Source: Anniella stebbinsi
Lineage: Eukaryota > Chordata > Lepidosauria > Squamata > Anniellidae
Direction: 5' to 3'
DNA length: 64,000 bases
Assembly: GCA_029215795.1 (NCBI GenBank)
Contig: JARDYH010000002.1
Span: 15,431,001-15,495,000 of the forward strand
The notes beneath the pieces are model-generated. The model was not told the DNA's origin, did not search any database, and was given only the letters and a program-made list of their open reading frames with translations. Of the stretch, positions 10,167 to 20,354 are shown one piece after another. The translations under genes and the position numbers were made by a program. Each line of letters opens with the position of its first letter. The first letter of the stretch is position 1.

Positions 10167-10555
10167 GCTCTCCGTTGCAGTAGCAGCATGTTCCACTGGA
10201 ATGTGGACAGGCTGGGAGGCCACCCAAAGTGTCGTCAAGAGCACCTGGACAGCAGGCTAAGATGGCACACAGCTGCCCTGGCTGCAGCCTTCCCCACTAA
10301 GATGCAATGCATTGCATTTCTATTTCAATTGTAGCAATTATCTCTAAATTTGCATCTCTACATATTAATTAGCAGGTGCAAACGTTATACCTGTCCTCTT
10401 TTGTCCTCTTTTTGGTGGTGCATTTCCTGTTTTTTGGCAATGAATAAGTGGCCACTCTAAGCACTCTATGGACCATTTGCCTACCAGGGGTGTGGTAGGA
10501 ATGGCTCCAGACATTTCAGCTTCGAGTTAGAATGCCTCTTTGCCTCCTCTTCCAA
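10167..10555. other. No gene recognised
   Basis: Unassigned sequence; includes a CACTAAGATGCAATGCATTG stretch and no splice-bounded open frame. Confidence 0.4.
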
Positions 10556-10975
10556 TTTTATTATTTATTTAAAAGAATTCTAGACCACGTTTTGGCATAC
10601 AAAATTAAAACCATAAGAGGCTTTAAAACAACGATAAAACAATAATCAAAATAAAAACAAAATTTAACAATTAAAGCCAGCTAGCACCATCTACACAAGG
10701 AGACCCAATAAACTACCTCATTTATAAGCCAAGGTGAAAAGATGCTTCATTAGGGCTTGAAGGCCTGTAATGATGGGGTCTGGAGGCAACAATTGGAACA
10801 GAGTTCCATAAGCATGGGGGCCACCACTGAGAAGGCCCTGTCCTTCACGCCTACCAGTCTAATTGCTCTTACAGGTGGGCACACAAGCAGAACCTCTGAG
10901 GCTGCCCTCAGAGTGCAAGTAAATTGGTAAAGGTAGAGACAGTCCTTATGCTCTAATTGAATATTTATCAGTAAA
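10556..10975 (-). mobile_element. Diverged CR1 3' region
   Basis: Minus-strand CR1: 3' tail TTATTTATTTAAAA, then UTR, then decayed ORF2 end containing CACTGAGAAGGCCCTGTCCT. A sister copy of the same age class is at 36220-36640. Confidence 0.7.
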
Positions 10976-11063
10976 GCAAAATATTTAAAAGATGCTGTGG
11001 GACTTTGGTGATCTGTCGTCTAAAGGAAAGTAAATCCTGAAGCACTGGAACTCCTCAAAGTAA

Positions 11064-11141
11064 ACAGCCCATGTAAACCGCCCAGAGAGCTTTGGCTATG
11101 GGGAGGTATACAAATGTAATAAATAAATAAATAAATAAATG
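11064..11141 (+). mobile_element. CR1 3' terminus with (AATA)n tail
   Basis: GTAAACCGCCCAGAGAGCTT followed by TGGCTATGGGGAGGTATAC and AAATGTAATAAATAAATAAA. Only the last part of the element is recognisable. Confidence 0.8.
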
Positions 11142-11167
11142 AGAAGTGGGGCATAGCAACAGAACGA

Positions 11168-11263
11168 GAACCAGCATATTGTAGTGATCATTCTTTGGCT
11201 GGTAAGACACGAGTTCAAATTCTTATTCAGCCACTTTCGCTGGCTGGCCTTGACTAGTCTCTT

Positions 11264-11295
<32 letters not shown>

Positions 11296-11345
11296 ATCTT
11301 AAACTACCTCACAGGATTGTTGTGCGGATAAAGTAATGTAACAGG
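11168..11345 (+). mobile_element. tRNA-derived SINE with an internal (CA)n tract
   Basis: A degraded A-box region (ATTGTAGTGATCATTC) and B-box (GAGTTCAAATTC, about 11210-11221) are followed by CACTTTCGCTGGCTGGCC and ACTACCTCACAGGATTGTTG, the order seen in the better SINE at 22453. A (CA)13 tract at 11269-11295 has expanded inside it. Confidence 0.65.
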
Positions 11346-12035
11346 TTGGACTGCAAATGAGTATAATCATACTAGATTCAAGAAAATGGTGTAGGGATCT
11401 GATTCCAATTGCCTGTTAAAGAACAGTCCTTTCCAGATTCAACTAGTGTCAATCAAATCACAGTGGGAACAGAGCCCAGAGTCCATCATCTCTGGCATCA
11501 GAAAGAAGAATACCGAATGGAATGAATAAAACCCGCTAAAGAGATGCCAAGCCGCCATCCAATTTCCCCGCTGTTCAGCCCGTGCATGCTAGCTAAACAT
11601 CCTTAAGCCTCTACTTGAAAAAGAACAACAAACAATTAACAGGGAAGCTTGACCTATATTTAAGTCAATTGTTCCTTTTCAGTGGCTGCATTTAAATCTA
11701 TTTGCCGCCACAGACATTTCAGCTCCATGCAAAAGGAGAAAGCCTCTTCATAAACAAAGCGATGAGATGGATGAATGGGGAAGCTCAAATAAAATGGCTG
11801 AGATCCTGAACTCCTTTGCTAAGCACTTTCAGTTGCCAAAAAACTCAGAGGCGACAACTGACTAATTGGGAGGGGGAAAGCAACTCTGCAGGATTACAGC
11901 GGCAGGTAAAGAGTGGGCGAGAGAATATCCACTAAATCATCACATATACGAAATCAGCCATGTACCTTAGCTTAACCAGTCAGGTGCATTAAAAAGGCCA
12001 TGAGATTAACCGTCTGGAAGTTTGATACTCATGGT
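11346..12035. other. No gene; possible conserved non-coding segment
   Basis: About 11560-11900 is free of repeats and low complexity and contains AT-rich transcription-factor-like words. No open frame with splice sites. Confidence 0.3.
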
Positions 12036-12355
12036 TAGGCTGACCATATGAAAAGGAGGACAGGGCTCATGTAACTTTAACAGTTGTAGAGAAAAGGGAA
12101 TTTCAGCCAGTGTCATTTGTATGCAATTCGTTCCTGGTGAAATTCCCTCTTCATCACAACAGTTAAAGGTGCATGCACTATACTAGAGTGACCATATACA
12201 AAAGAAGGCAGGCCCCCTGCAACTTTAACTGTTGTGATGAAGAGGGAATTTCACCAGGTACGAACTGCATACAAATGACGCCAGCTGAAATTCCCTTTTC
12301 TCTACAACTGTTAAAGTTACACGAGCCCTGTCCTCCTTTTCGTATGGTCAGCCTA
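12036..12355. mobile_element. Palindromic hAT-type MITE, copy 1 (320 bp)
   Basis: Starts TAGGCTGACCATATGAAAAG and ends with its inverse CTTTTCGTATGGTCAGCCTA. An 8-bp duplication, CTCATGGT, flanks it at 12028-12035 and 12356-12363. Almost the whole element is an inverted repeat: GTAACTTTAACAGTTGTAGA and GAAATTCCCTCTTCATCAC each recur in reverse. The centre holds an internal terminus-like motif, TAGAGTGACCATATAC. Confidence 0.93.
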
Positions 12356-12437
12356 CTCATGGTACCTATAGTGCCATGGTACCTACTCATGGCACTACCT
12401 ACTCATGGCACTATAACTACCCAAGGCTTAGATAAAT

Positions 12438-12756
12438 TAGGCTGACCATATGAAAAGGAGGACAGGGCTCATATAACTTTAACAGTTGTAGAGAAAAGGG
12501 AATTTCAGCCAGTGTCATTTATATGCAGTTAGTTCCTGGTGAAATTCCCTCTTCATCACAACTGTTAAAGGTGCAGGGGCCCTGCCTTCTTTTGTATATG
12601 GTCACTCTAGTATAGTGCCTGCACCTTTAACTGTTGTGATGAAGAGGGAATTTCACCAGGAACTAATTGCATACAAATGACACCAGCTGAAATTCCCTTT
12701 TCTCTACAACTGTTAAAGTAACATGAGCCCTGTCCTCCTTTTCATATGGTCAGCCT
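12438..12756. mobile_element. Palindromic hAT-type MITE, copy 2 (about 319 bp)
   Basis: Same family and structure as the copy at 12036. Flanked by the 8-bp repeat AGATAAAT at 12430-12437 and 12757-12764. Its duplication differs from the neighbour's, so it inserted independently and did not arise by tandem duplication. Confidence 0.92.
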
Positions 12757-12821
12757 AGATAAATAGATTTGCTCAGATAGGCAGCTTCCTAATTCTAAAA
12801 TATTGAATTACATAAATAACT

Positions 12822-13141
12822 TAGGGTGACCAGATAAAATCCAGGTCAGGGCTCATGTAACTTTAACAGTTGTAGAGAAAAGGGGATTTCAGCCGGTGTT
12901 GTTTTTATGCAATTAGTTCCTGGTGAAATTCCCTCTTCATCACCACAGTTAAAGGTGCATGCACTATACTAGAGTGACCATATACAAAAGAAGGCAGGGC
13001 CCCTGCAACTTTAACTGTGGTGATGAAGAGAGAATTTCACTAGGAACTAATTGCATACAGATGACACTGGCTGAAATTCCCTTTTCTCTGCAACGGTTAA
13101 AGTTACATGAGCCCTGACCTGGATTTTATCTGTTCACCCTA
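12822..13141. mobile_element. Palindromic hAT-type MITE, copy 3 (320 bp), variant termini
   Basis: Flanked by a perfect 8-bp duplication AAATAACT at 12814-12821 and 13142-13149. Internal sequence matches copies 1 and 2, but both termini read TAGGGTGACCAGATAAAATC and inverse, replacing the CATATGAAAAGGAGG of the other copies. The change is symmetrical, so it defines a subfamily. Confidence 0.92.
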
Positions 13142-13352
13142 AAATAACTGGAGAATTAGCATGCAGTGTGACACTTAGAACAGACTGTTAGAGAGCTTTA
13201 AATCCCTGGGTTCTAGACAGCTGTGTGATAATATACTCTTGACCTAAAACTGAGCATTGAAATGTGTCTCCAAATGCTACACCTCAGAGCAGGCGTTTGA
13301 CAACATTCTCTCTTCAGGGAACCCATTCCGTGTCCACCTGTCTACCTGGTGG

Positions 13353-13872
13353 TGTGAGTAGGCCTGTTCCCCTTAGTGTGGGGAAAAGAGTTTCAGGCTA
13401 TCAATCAGAATCAGACTGAACCAGAAGAAACAGGACTAGAAATGTACCAGCCTACACAGGAAGCGGGAGAGGAGATTCTCTCAGGTTCTTCACCAGCCAG
13501 GGATGAATCTACACTGGCCCTTATCAGTGAAAATGTTAACAACTCAGAGTCTGTGGGAACTCAGCAATCCTCAGAGGGGGAAGGGACTTCAGAGTTGACT
13601 GATCCCAGAGTCTACCGCAGATTCAAATGGGCGGAGCTAAAAGAAGGTGAGAAGCGATTGGCTTGGCTAGCTTCTTGCCAAAAACTTCTTCAGAGGAATC
13701 CTCCCTGAAGTTAAGGGGACTTGGGGAAAAGACCTTCCCCTTTGTTGAAAGGATAATGGTCTTACTCAGTTAGCCAAGTTTTAGCCTAGAGGAAAGTTCC
13801 TAGTGTTTAAACTCTCTTCAGTTGTGAAGAGATGTTTATTTGCTGAAAAGAGCTTTGTGGATTACTTGGCAG
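13353..13872 (+). mobile_element. LTR-like repeat, copy B
   Basis: Homologous along its length to 4769-5292. It opens TGTGAGTAGGCCTGTTCCCC and closes GATTACTTGGCAG. The frame at 13376-13708 stays open and is rich in Glu, Ser and Asn, with a shared order of ACCAGAAGAAACAGG, CTTCACCAGCC, CTGGCCCTTATC and CTCCCTGA with copy A. The AATAAAGCT signal of copy A is GAAAAGAGCT here, so its poly(A) signal is degraded. Solo LTR is the likeliest reading. Confidence 0.6.
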
Positions 13873-13919
13873 AAAAACCAAAAGAAAGAGAGCACCTGAA
13901 TCAGGACATAAAAGAGGGG

Positions 13920-14040
13920 AGAAAGAGGTTCTCAGGATGCTTAAAATACTTTATTTCAAAGCCCAACACGTTTCGGCCTGTGTTCTTTCAAAGGCCTTCT
14001 TCAGGGGGCTGTAATATTAAATATGTGTTACATTACATTT
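13920..14040. repeat. Dispersed repeat end with CACGTTTCGGCC motif
   Basis: CCCAACACGTTTCGGCCTGT, then AAGGCCTTCTTCAGGGGGCT. This pairing of motifs is, from general knowledge, common in dispersed vertebrate repeats; I do not assign a family. Confidence 0.45.
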
Positions 14041-14054
14041 GAGGGACAACACAT

Positions 14055-14057
<3 letters not shown>

Positions 14058-14086
<29 letters not shown>
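14058..14086. repeat. (AG)n microsatellite
   Basis: About 14 perfect GA repeats following ACATACCAG. Confidence 0.9.
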
Positions 14087-14088
<2 letters not shown>

Positions 14089-14155
14089 TACTGAGGTTAA
14101 TTAGGCACATTGCCACAAAGGCCTTTGCCCATATGTACATTTTTAAAAATATTAA

Positions 14156-15985
14156 TACCGTATTTCCTCGAATCTAAGACGCCATCGATTGAAAGATGCA
14201 CCTAAATTTCAGAGCCATCAGGGAAAAAGCTTTGCGTCGATTCTAAGATGCACCTTAATTTCAGCACTCCTTCCCCCCTCCCCACTCACCTCCATCGCCC
14301 GTCCTAGCTGCTGCTCTGCACCGCCGCTCACCTTGGCCTGGCAAGGCGTCGTTCCCAGTAACGAGGCGAGCATTGCCAGCGGTGTGGAGCAGCAGCAGCA
14401 GCAGCAGCGGCGGCAACAAGGATGGGTGATGGAGGGGAGGGGGGAGGGTTAGGGACCCGCAAGTCCCCCCTCCCCTCTCCCTCTCCCTCTCCCCTCTTAC
14501 CTTGATCGCTGCCGCCTCGGCCTGGTTCCCAGTAACAATGCCTTGCCAGGCCGAGGGGAGCGTTGCCATCGCCCGTCCTCGCTGGCACCACTCCCCTCGG
14601 CCAGGCAAGGCATTGTTACCCAGTAACGACGCCTTGCCAGGCCGAGACAAACGGCGGCGGCGGCGTGGAACAGCGGCGGCAGCAGCGAGGATGAGCGACG
14701 GCGATGGAGGGGAGGGGGGAGGGGGAAGGCGAGGGGGAGGGTTAGGGCCCTCGCAAGTCCCCCCTCCCCCCTCGCAAGTCCCCCTCCCCCCTCCCCCTGA
14801 TCGCTGCTGCCTGGGCCTGGGAAGGCTTCGATACTGGGAAAGAGGCCGAGATCAAGATCTGAGCCTCCTTCCAGTACTGAAGCCTTCCTAGGCCCAGGCA
14901 GCAGCGATCAGGGGGAGGGGGGAGGGGGGACTTGCGAGGGGGGAGGGGGACTTGCGAGGAGGGAAGGGGGACTTGTGGGGCCTTTCCCTCCCCCTCCCCT
15001 CCTCCCTCCCTCCCTACTCACCTCCATCGCCGTTGCCGGTCGTTGTCGGCCTCCAGGGTCCCCGCAAGGGTGAGTTGCTCGGGTGGGGCTGCCGCTGCGG
15101 ACGGGGCCTGCGGCTGGATCTCCTCCTCCTCCTCCTGCTGCTGCTCATAGGCTCCCTGGAGGCGCCTGAGGAACCACAGCAGCAGCAGCAGGAGGAGGAG
15201 ATCCAGCCGCAGCCCCTGTCTGCTTGTTTCCCGCCACTGCATGGAACGGGGGGGGGGGGGGGGAGAGAGAGAGAGAGGCAGGCAGAGCAACGCTTGGGTC
15301 TCTCTGCACTGGGGTGATGGCGATGCTTCACAGGCACACGCGTCTTACACGGAGCCCGCCGCTGCTGCTCCCGTGCAGAGAGACCCAAGCATCGCTCTGC
15401 CTGCCTTTCTCCCTCTCCCCCCGCCCCCCCTTGTTCCACGCAGCGGTGGGAAACAAGCAGCGGATGGGGCCTGCAGCTGGATCTCCTCCTCCTCCTCCTC
15501 CTCCTGCTGTGGCTCCTCAGGCACCTCCAGGGAGCCCACGAGCAGGGCAAGAAGGGTGAGGGAGCTGCGGGGGTCATGTGGCGGTGGTGGAGATCGGCGG
15601 CAGCAGCGATCAGCGGCAGCGGAGGACCCGGTAGGTCCGGGCTGGGTTTTTTAGGGGGTGGGTGGCTTGGTGGTGGGGTTTGTTTCGGGGGTAAGGGTGG
15701 CAGAGGGGCGTTTTAGGGCTGGAGGAGAGTGTGACCGTTTCCCCAGAGGTTTGCCCCCAGGGCCCGGTCACCTAGATCACCCCAGTTTTCCCAGTTAGGA
15801 CTGGGAAACCCCTGGCGATCTGGTCACCCTAGGAGTCGCAGGGGGGCATGCAGAGCCTTCCTGCCTTCTGGAAAAGCGGGAGAAATCCCGCGATTGCAAG
15901 ACACCATCAATTCTAATACGCACCCCATTTTTACAGACATAAACATGGGAGAAAAAGTGCATCTTAGAATCGATGAAATACAGTA
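14156..15985. mobile_element. 1.8-kb inverted-terminal DNA element made of serial hairpins
   Basis: Left end TACCGTATTTCCTCGAATCT and right end, reversed, TACTGTATTTCATCGATTCT match over about 25 bases. Both termini are bordered by TA, compatible with Tc1/mariner-like insertion, but this is not proven. No transposase is seen. The interior is GC-rich with at least three long inverted repeats: about 14763-14838 with 14869-14945; 15111-15145 with 15178-15212; and 15237-15311 with 15373-15443. Glu/Gln/Ser-rich frames reflect GAGGAG, CAGCAG and TCC repeats and are not genes. Confidence 0.75.
15630..15832 (-). mobile_element. Fragment of the 9004-9790 hAT family nested in the 14156 element
   Basis: GACCCGGTAGGTCCGGGCTG and GGTGGCTTGGTGGTGG match 9670-9725, and the end CGATCTGGTCACCCTAG matches the family terminus. 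The opposite terminus was not found, so the copy is truncated or rearranged. Its right border falls about 150 bases inside the outer element's right end. Confidence 0.65.
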
Positions 15986-16445
15986 CTGTATGAAGGCTCT
16001 GGGGCCTGTACACATTACCTAATAATAATAAAAGCTTATACTTTAACAAAAGTATAATATACAGATTCTTACTTGATAAGAGACGTCTGCAGAAATGCAC
16101 CTAACAAGGCGATCGCCTCCTACGATAATTAATGGCGACTGAGAAGAAAAACATTCAAAGGCGCTCCTTATTTTTTAGTTCGCTTTTCTCCTTCAGTTTT
16201 GCGGGGGACTCTGCCAGGTGCTTCCATAGCAGGGATAAGTCCAAGGTCTCATAATATGTCACTGCTGCTATTGTGTAGGAGTATCTGCAAGCAATTGCTG
16301 AGTCACAGGAGTGGCAAAAATCCGAGTGGGTGGGACGGGGGACGAGGGATGATGCAGCTTCTCTTTGGGGGCGATAAAAGGCCACGCTAGGCTGAGATTT
16401 GATGGAGTTGCTGCCACTCAAAATAGACAGCATATTGGACTAAAC
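15986..16445. other. No gene recognised
   Basis: Unassigned; short open frames lack splice context. Confidence 0.35.
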
Positions 16446-16763
16446 TAGCCTGACTATATGAAAAGGAGGACAGGGCTCATGTAACTTTAACCGTTGTAGA
16501 GAAAAGGGAATTTCAGCCAGTGTCATTTGTATGCAATTAGTACCTGGTGAAATTCCCTCTTCATCACAACTGTTAAAGTTGCAGGCGCTATACTAGAGTG
16601 ACCAGATACAACAGAGGGCAGGGCTCCTGCAACTTTAACTGTTGTGATGAAGAGGGAATTTCACCAGGAACTAATTGCATACAAATGACACTGGCTGAAA
16701 TCCCCCTTTCTCTACAACTGTTAGTTACATGAGCCCTGTCCTCCTTTTCATATGGTCAGCCTA
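16446..16763. mobile_element. Palindromic hAT-type MITE, copy 4
   Basis: Starts TAGCCTGACTATATGAAAAG and ends CTTTTCATATGGTCAGCCTA; interior as in the copies at 12.0-13.1 kb. The flanks share CTAAAC (16440-16445 and 16765-16770), an eroded target duplication. The inner TIR-like centre reads TAGAGTGACCAGATACAAC. Confidence 0.88.
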
Positions 16764-16793
16764 GCTAAACAGACCAGTGATCTGACTCATAAT

Positions 16794-16899
16794 AAGGCAA
16801 CCTTCCCCAACCAGCTGCCCTCCTATAGCATAGCTGGCTGGGGATGATGGGAGTTGTAGTCCAAGCCATCTGCAGAGTGCCCAGTTGAGGAAGGCTGAT
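16794..16899. repeat. Palindromic GGGAGTTGTAGTCC repeat
   Basis: CAACCTTCCCCAACCAGCTG on the left is mirrored by TTGAGGAAGGCTG on the right, with GATGATGGGAGTTGTAGTCC in between. The same architecture is present at 44926-45105 and 45973-46123. Confidence 0.65.
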
Positions 16900-17884
16900 A
16901 TAAGACAGTTTCTTATAAATTCCTCTTGTAATGTCCCCTTTTTTGTTTTTGTTTTAATCTACAAAATCTCAAATACTGAAGGTGCAAGCTGGGAGGTTAG
17001 GAAACACCCAAGCAACTGTAGCCCGAAAGCGTTTCAAGCAATTTGATCTCTGGAAGCTAAACAGGTCTGGGCTGGGCCAGTAAATGAAATGGGAGTCCAC
17101 CACGTGAAAATTCCCCATGCTCCCTGGAGAATGAGGAGGCTGCAAATAGCCAAAGCGACTTGTGAAGAGAGAAGATACAAACAACAAACATGCAGATTTG
17201 CTCCTATTGATTTGCCTAATTTATTCCAGGTAGAAACTCTCCTGCACGCCATCTATCATCTTCACTTTAACTGTCTTCCTTCCTATCGAAATGCCGCGTT
17301 TTACTTTACTACCCAAGCCGCATGATATACATATTCACTTCACTTCTCCCGTTTAGAAAGAGCTAAAGATCGTTCAAAGCAGCCAGTGTTTGACAAACAG
17401 GCATACAATTAGCATAAGTCTATGCTCATATGCATAATGTGACTTTATTAGCAAATCCTGAGTGTAGAATTTCTGTGGGGGGTTTTCTCTTGCTTGGTGC
17501 AGATTTGGATATTTGTCTGCACAGACAGAAGATTACCTTCCTGGGTGACTAACAATAGGCAGGGAAGCAGGACCAGAATGCAAGCCACCCATGTGTGAAG
17601 GCTGAAGAAATTGCTAAAGCCCTTCAAACTAATCCAGGCTCTAAATTGGATATCTGAAATTGGCTAAGTCGCGCTCTGAATGTACCTTCAGAGAGGTTTC
17701 CCCATTTTGGCCTGATTTATTCTTCCCGGGAGGCGTCTCTCTCTTCATCAATGTAAAGCATCATTTTGTACATTGCATGCCAGAATTCCAGAGAAGGGTG
17801 ATCAGGGTGTGGAGAGGGTCTGGAAGCCAAGTCCTGGGTGTTGAATTTCTATGGGGATTTTCTCTTTCTTGGTGCAGATTTCGA
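16900..17884. other. No gene; possible conserved segment near 17340-17460
   Basis: No repeat assigned. The part around 17340-17460 has AT-rich motif clusters such as CATATGCATAATGTG. No exon evidence. Confidence 0.3.
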
Positions 17885-18400
17885 TGTTTGCTCCAGAAGC
17901 TGGAGCTAGTGCAGAATGGAGCAACTCAGCTGTTGTCGGGAGCTTCCCCCTTTCAGCATGCAACTCCTTTGCTGAGGTAACTGCACTGGCTGCCTTTTCA
18001 CTGCAGGGCCAGGTATAAGGTTCTAGTAGTAGTGTACAAAGCCCTAAACAACTTGCCCAGTCACTGAGGACATCTGAGGGCATGATCCTGGTGGTTCTAC
18101 ATGGACCTATGGTCCGATTGGAGTCCACCATGGGAAGAGCCTTCAGTATGTTGGCCCCCTTCCTATGGAATTCCCTGCCATTGACACCAACATTGTGTTT
18201 CTTCTGGCACCTCCTGAAAACATAGTTGTTTCAGGAAGCTTTCCTTTAGTAACAGGCCGTGGTTATACAAGAACTTGGGTTTTATCAGAGCTCCTTTCTT
18301 TTAAAAATAGTCATTTTAAAAATGTGTTATTCTTTTATTTTATCTGTTGTTCACCGCTCCAAAATCTTCTGGATGTGGAACGATATAAAAATATTGGTGA
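17885..18400 (+). mobile_element. Decayed CR1, C-terminal ORF2 and 3' end
   Basis: Translates, with several stops, to LQKLELVQNGATQLLSG and then a broken LHWLP and YKVLVVVYKAL, matching the C-terminal part of the better CR1 copies. It ends CACCGCTCCAAAATCTTCTG and GATATAAAAATATTGG. Confidence 0.75.
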
Positions 18401-18424
18401 TAATCCTGTGAGGAACAACTGAAA

Positions 18425-18705
18425 GAGATGGGCATGTTTAGCTTGCAGACAGGAAGATTAAGTGAAGAGATGATAGAGGTCTTCATACATCTGAAGGGGG
18501 TGTCACAATGAAGATGGACCAGTCTTGTTCTCTGTTTCTCCGGAGGACAGGAGTAGAACCACAGGGTGGAAACTGCAGGAAAGTAGATTTCGACTATGAG
18601 AGAGAAATGAGCAGAAATGTCCTAACAGTAAGAGCCATTTGGCAGTGGAGTGGACTGATTCAGCAGGTGATGGGCTCTCCTTCGCTGGAGGTATTTAAGC
18701 ACTAG
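18425..18705 (+). mobile_element. Diverged LINE of the RRLRGD type
   Basis: Reads through stops as a decayed copy of the sequence at 51898-52272: AAGAGATGGGCATGTTTAGC, GAAGAGATGATAGAGGTCTT, then CATTTGGCAGTGGAGTGGAC. The order of words is the same in both. It is directly joined to a minus-strand CR1 fragment. Confidence 0.6.
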
Positions 18706-18992
18706 ACCTCCAGGGCAAGGATGGATCCAGGAGCGTCTTCCAAACCGCATACCTTCTCCTTCAGAGGGAGTGCAACCCCACCCAGAACAAGCAAACACCC
18801 CAACTCCCAGACATGGTAACTGTCCACACAAAGGGTCTGTTTTCTCAGGATTAGCCCTCATCCAACCCAAAATGGCATCCAGGCACCCATTCAGAACATG
18901 CCCAGCCTCTCCCGATTCAGAGGTCACAGAGAAATAGAGCTGGGTGTCATCCACATATTGGTAACACCTTGTTCTGAAACTCCTACTGGTCA
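18706..18992 (-). mobile_element. CR1 RT fragment, minus strand
   Basis: The minus-strand frame encodes CYQYVDDTQLYFS (RT motif C with YVDD), then GWMRANPEKT, and a terminal region with CTPSEGEG. It is cut on both sides: it ends at a palindromic MITE at 18993 and at the RRLRGD-type LINE near 18705. Confidence 0.82.
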
Positions 18993-19248
18993 CTCCCAGC
19001 AGGTGTCATTTGTATGCATACAGCACCTGGTGAATATCACTCATCATCACAACACTTAAAGCTGCAGGAGCTATATTAGAGTGACCAGATACAAAAGAGG
19101 GCAGGACTCCTGCAGCTTTAACTATTGTGATGAAGAGTGAATTTCACCAGGTGCTGCATGCATTCAAATCACACCTGCTGAAATTCTCTTTTCAATACAA
19201 CTGCTAAAGACACAGGAGCCTTGTCCTCCATTCCATATGGTCACCCTA
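18993..19248. mobile_element. Palindromic hAT-type MITE, copy 5, truncated at the left
   Basis: Starts inside the family at CAGGTGTCATTTGTATGCAT and runs to the intact right end CATATGGTCACCCTAG. The left terminal 60-70 bases of the family are missing and replaced by the CR1 fragment. Its right terminus (GGTCACCCTA) resembles copy 3 more than copies 1 and 2. Confidence 0.85.
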
Positions 19249-20354
19249 GTTCAATGGCACATAATCTCTAGTGAGCATGGCTAGGACCGCAGGCTTCGCA
19301 AAACACAGATTGCCTGTCAACACACACTTCCCAAAGTGAGAGAAACTTTCCCCATTAATGTTCCAGCTTTTTTTATTCATTGTTAATAACTTTCTGAAAA
19401 GTCCTGATGCCCTTAAAACTCATAACCTTATAAAGTTATAAGGTTCCCTTGTCCCTCAGCTCTACAGTAAAATAAGTCTTTCGTAGAAGCTGGCTTCATT
19501 TGAATAATTCTATAGTTATTGGCCAATAAGTTTTCTGGTTATGAATTGCAAGTATAAAACAAAGGGGGGAGGCAGCAGAATGGGGGGGGGGGGGTCCAAG
19601 GTCTGGTTAATAAAATGAAAGGAATAAACACTATTCTGAGACTGGGTCACATGACATGTTGCCAACTTGTAATCCACCAGAGATAAAACATCAACCTGAT
19701 TTCAAAAGGTTTTGCAAACAGGGTGGAATCTTATTCTCTTTTTCAATATTCTACTGGTGCAAGACAGGAAAAAGACTTACAACTCCCAGCACAGCTGGTT
19801 GGGGAATGCTGAGAGTTGTAGGACTTTTTCCTGTCTAAACATGCATGGGATTGCATCCTAAAAATATTAACATTTGCACAATTTGCAGTGGACTATCCAC
19901 TTGTTTGTCTCTTCGTATGAAATTCAGCACTCACTCCATAAAACTGATAATTGATTCATCCTGTTAAATATAAAATCATCTCTCTTCCTTTTGGGAAGTG
20001 CTTATTTACATATTTTAAAAAATTGAACAGGAACAATGTAGTGTACTACATTATAAATGACGTTGTATAAATATACTTTGAATGAATAGAACCTTCCACA
20101 ACTGATTTAATGTTCCCCAAATCCCCTGTCTATCCTCCCCACACCAACCCTCCCCCAAAGAAAGCTAGCTTATTATGCCTATCGCTCCTGATTTAAGTCC
20201 TACAAAAATCTTTTTCAAGAGCTGTACCATTACTTAAGCATGGAAACTCAAGGGGATAACTGGTAAAGAACTTAAACAAATATACCTTTTTAAAAAGTTC
20301 TCATGTGTAAATTGTATGAGTAAAAACAGACTTTCCATTTACTTCATATACGCT
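19249..20354. other. No gene; contains a small palindromic repeat at about 19756-19862
   Basis: GACAGGAAAAAGACTTACAA and TTGTAGGACTTTTTCCTGTC form an inverted pair followed by ATGCATGGGATTGCATCCTA, related to 44636-44752. A G12 run lies near 19582. The rest is unassigned. Confidence 0.5.

Noticed and set aside
14189..15654. Frames rich in Ser, Gln and Glu resembling low-complexity proteins
   Set aside because: They come from TCC, CAG and GAG repeats in serial hairpins of a DNA element; overlapping frames on both strands are equally open.
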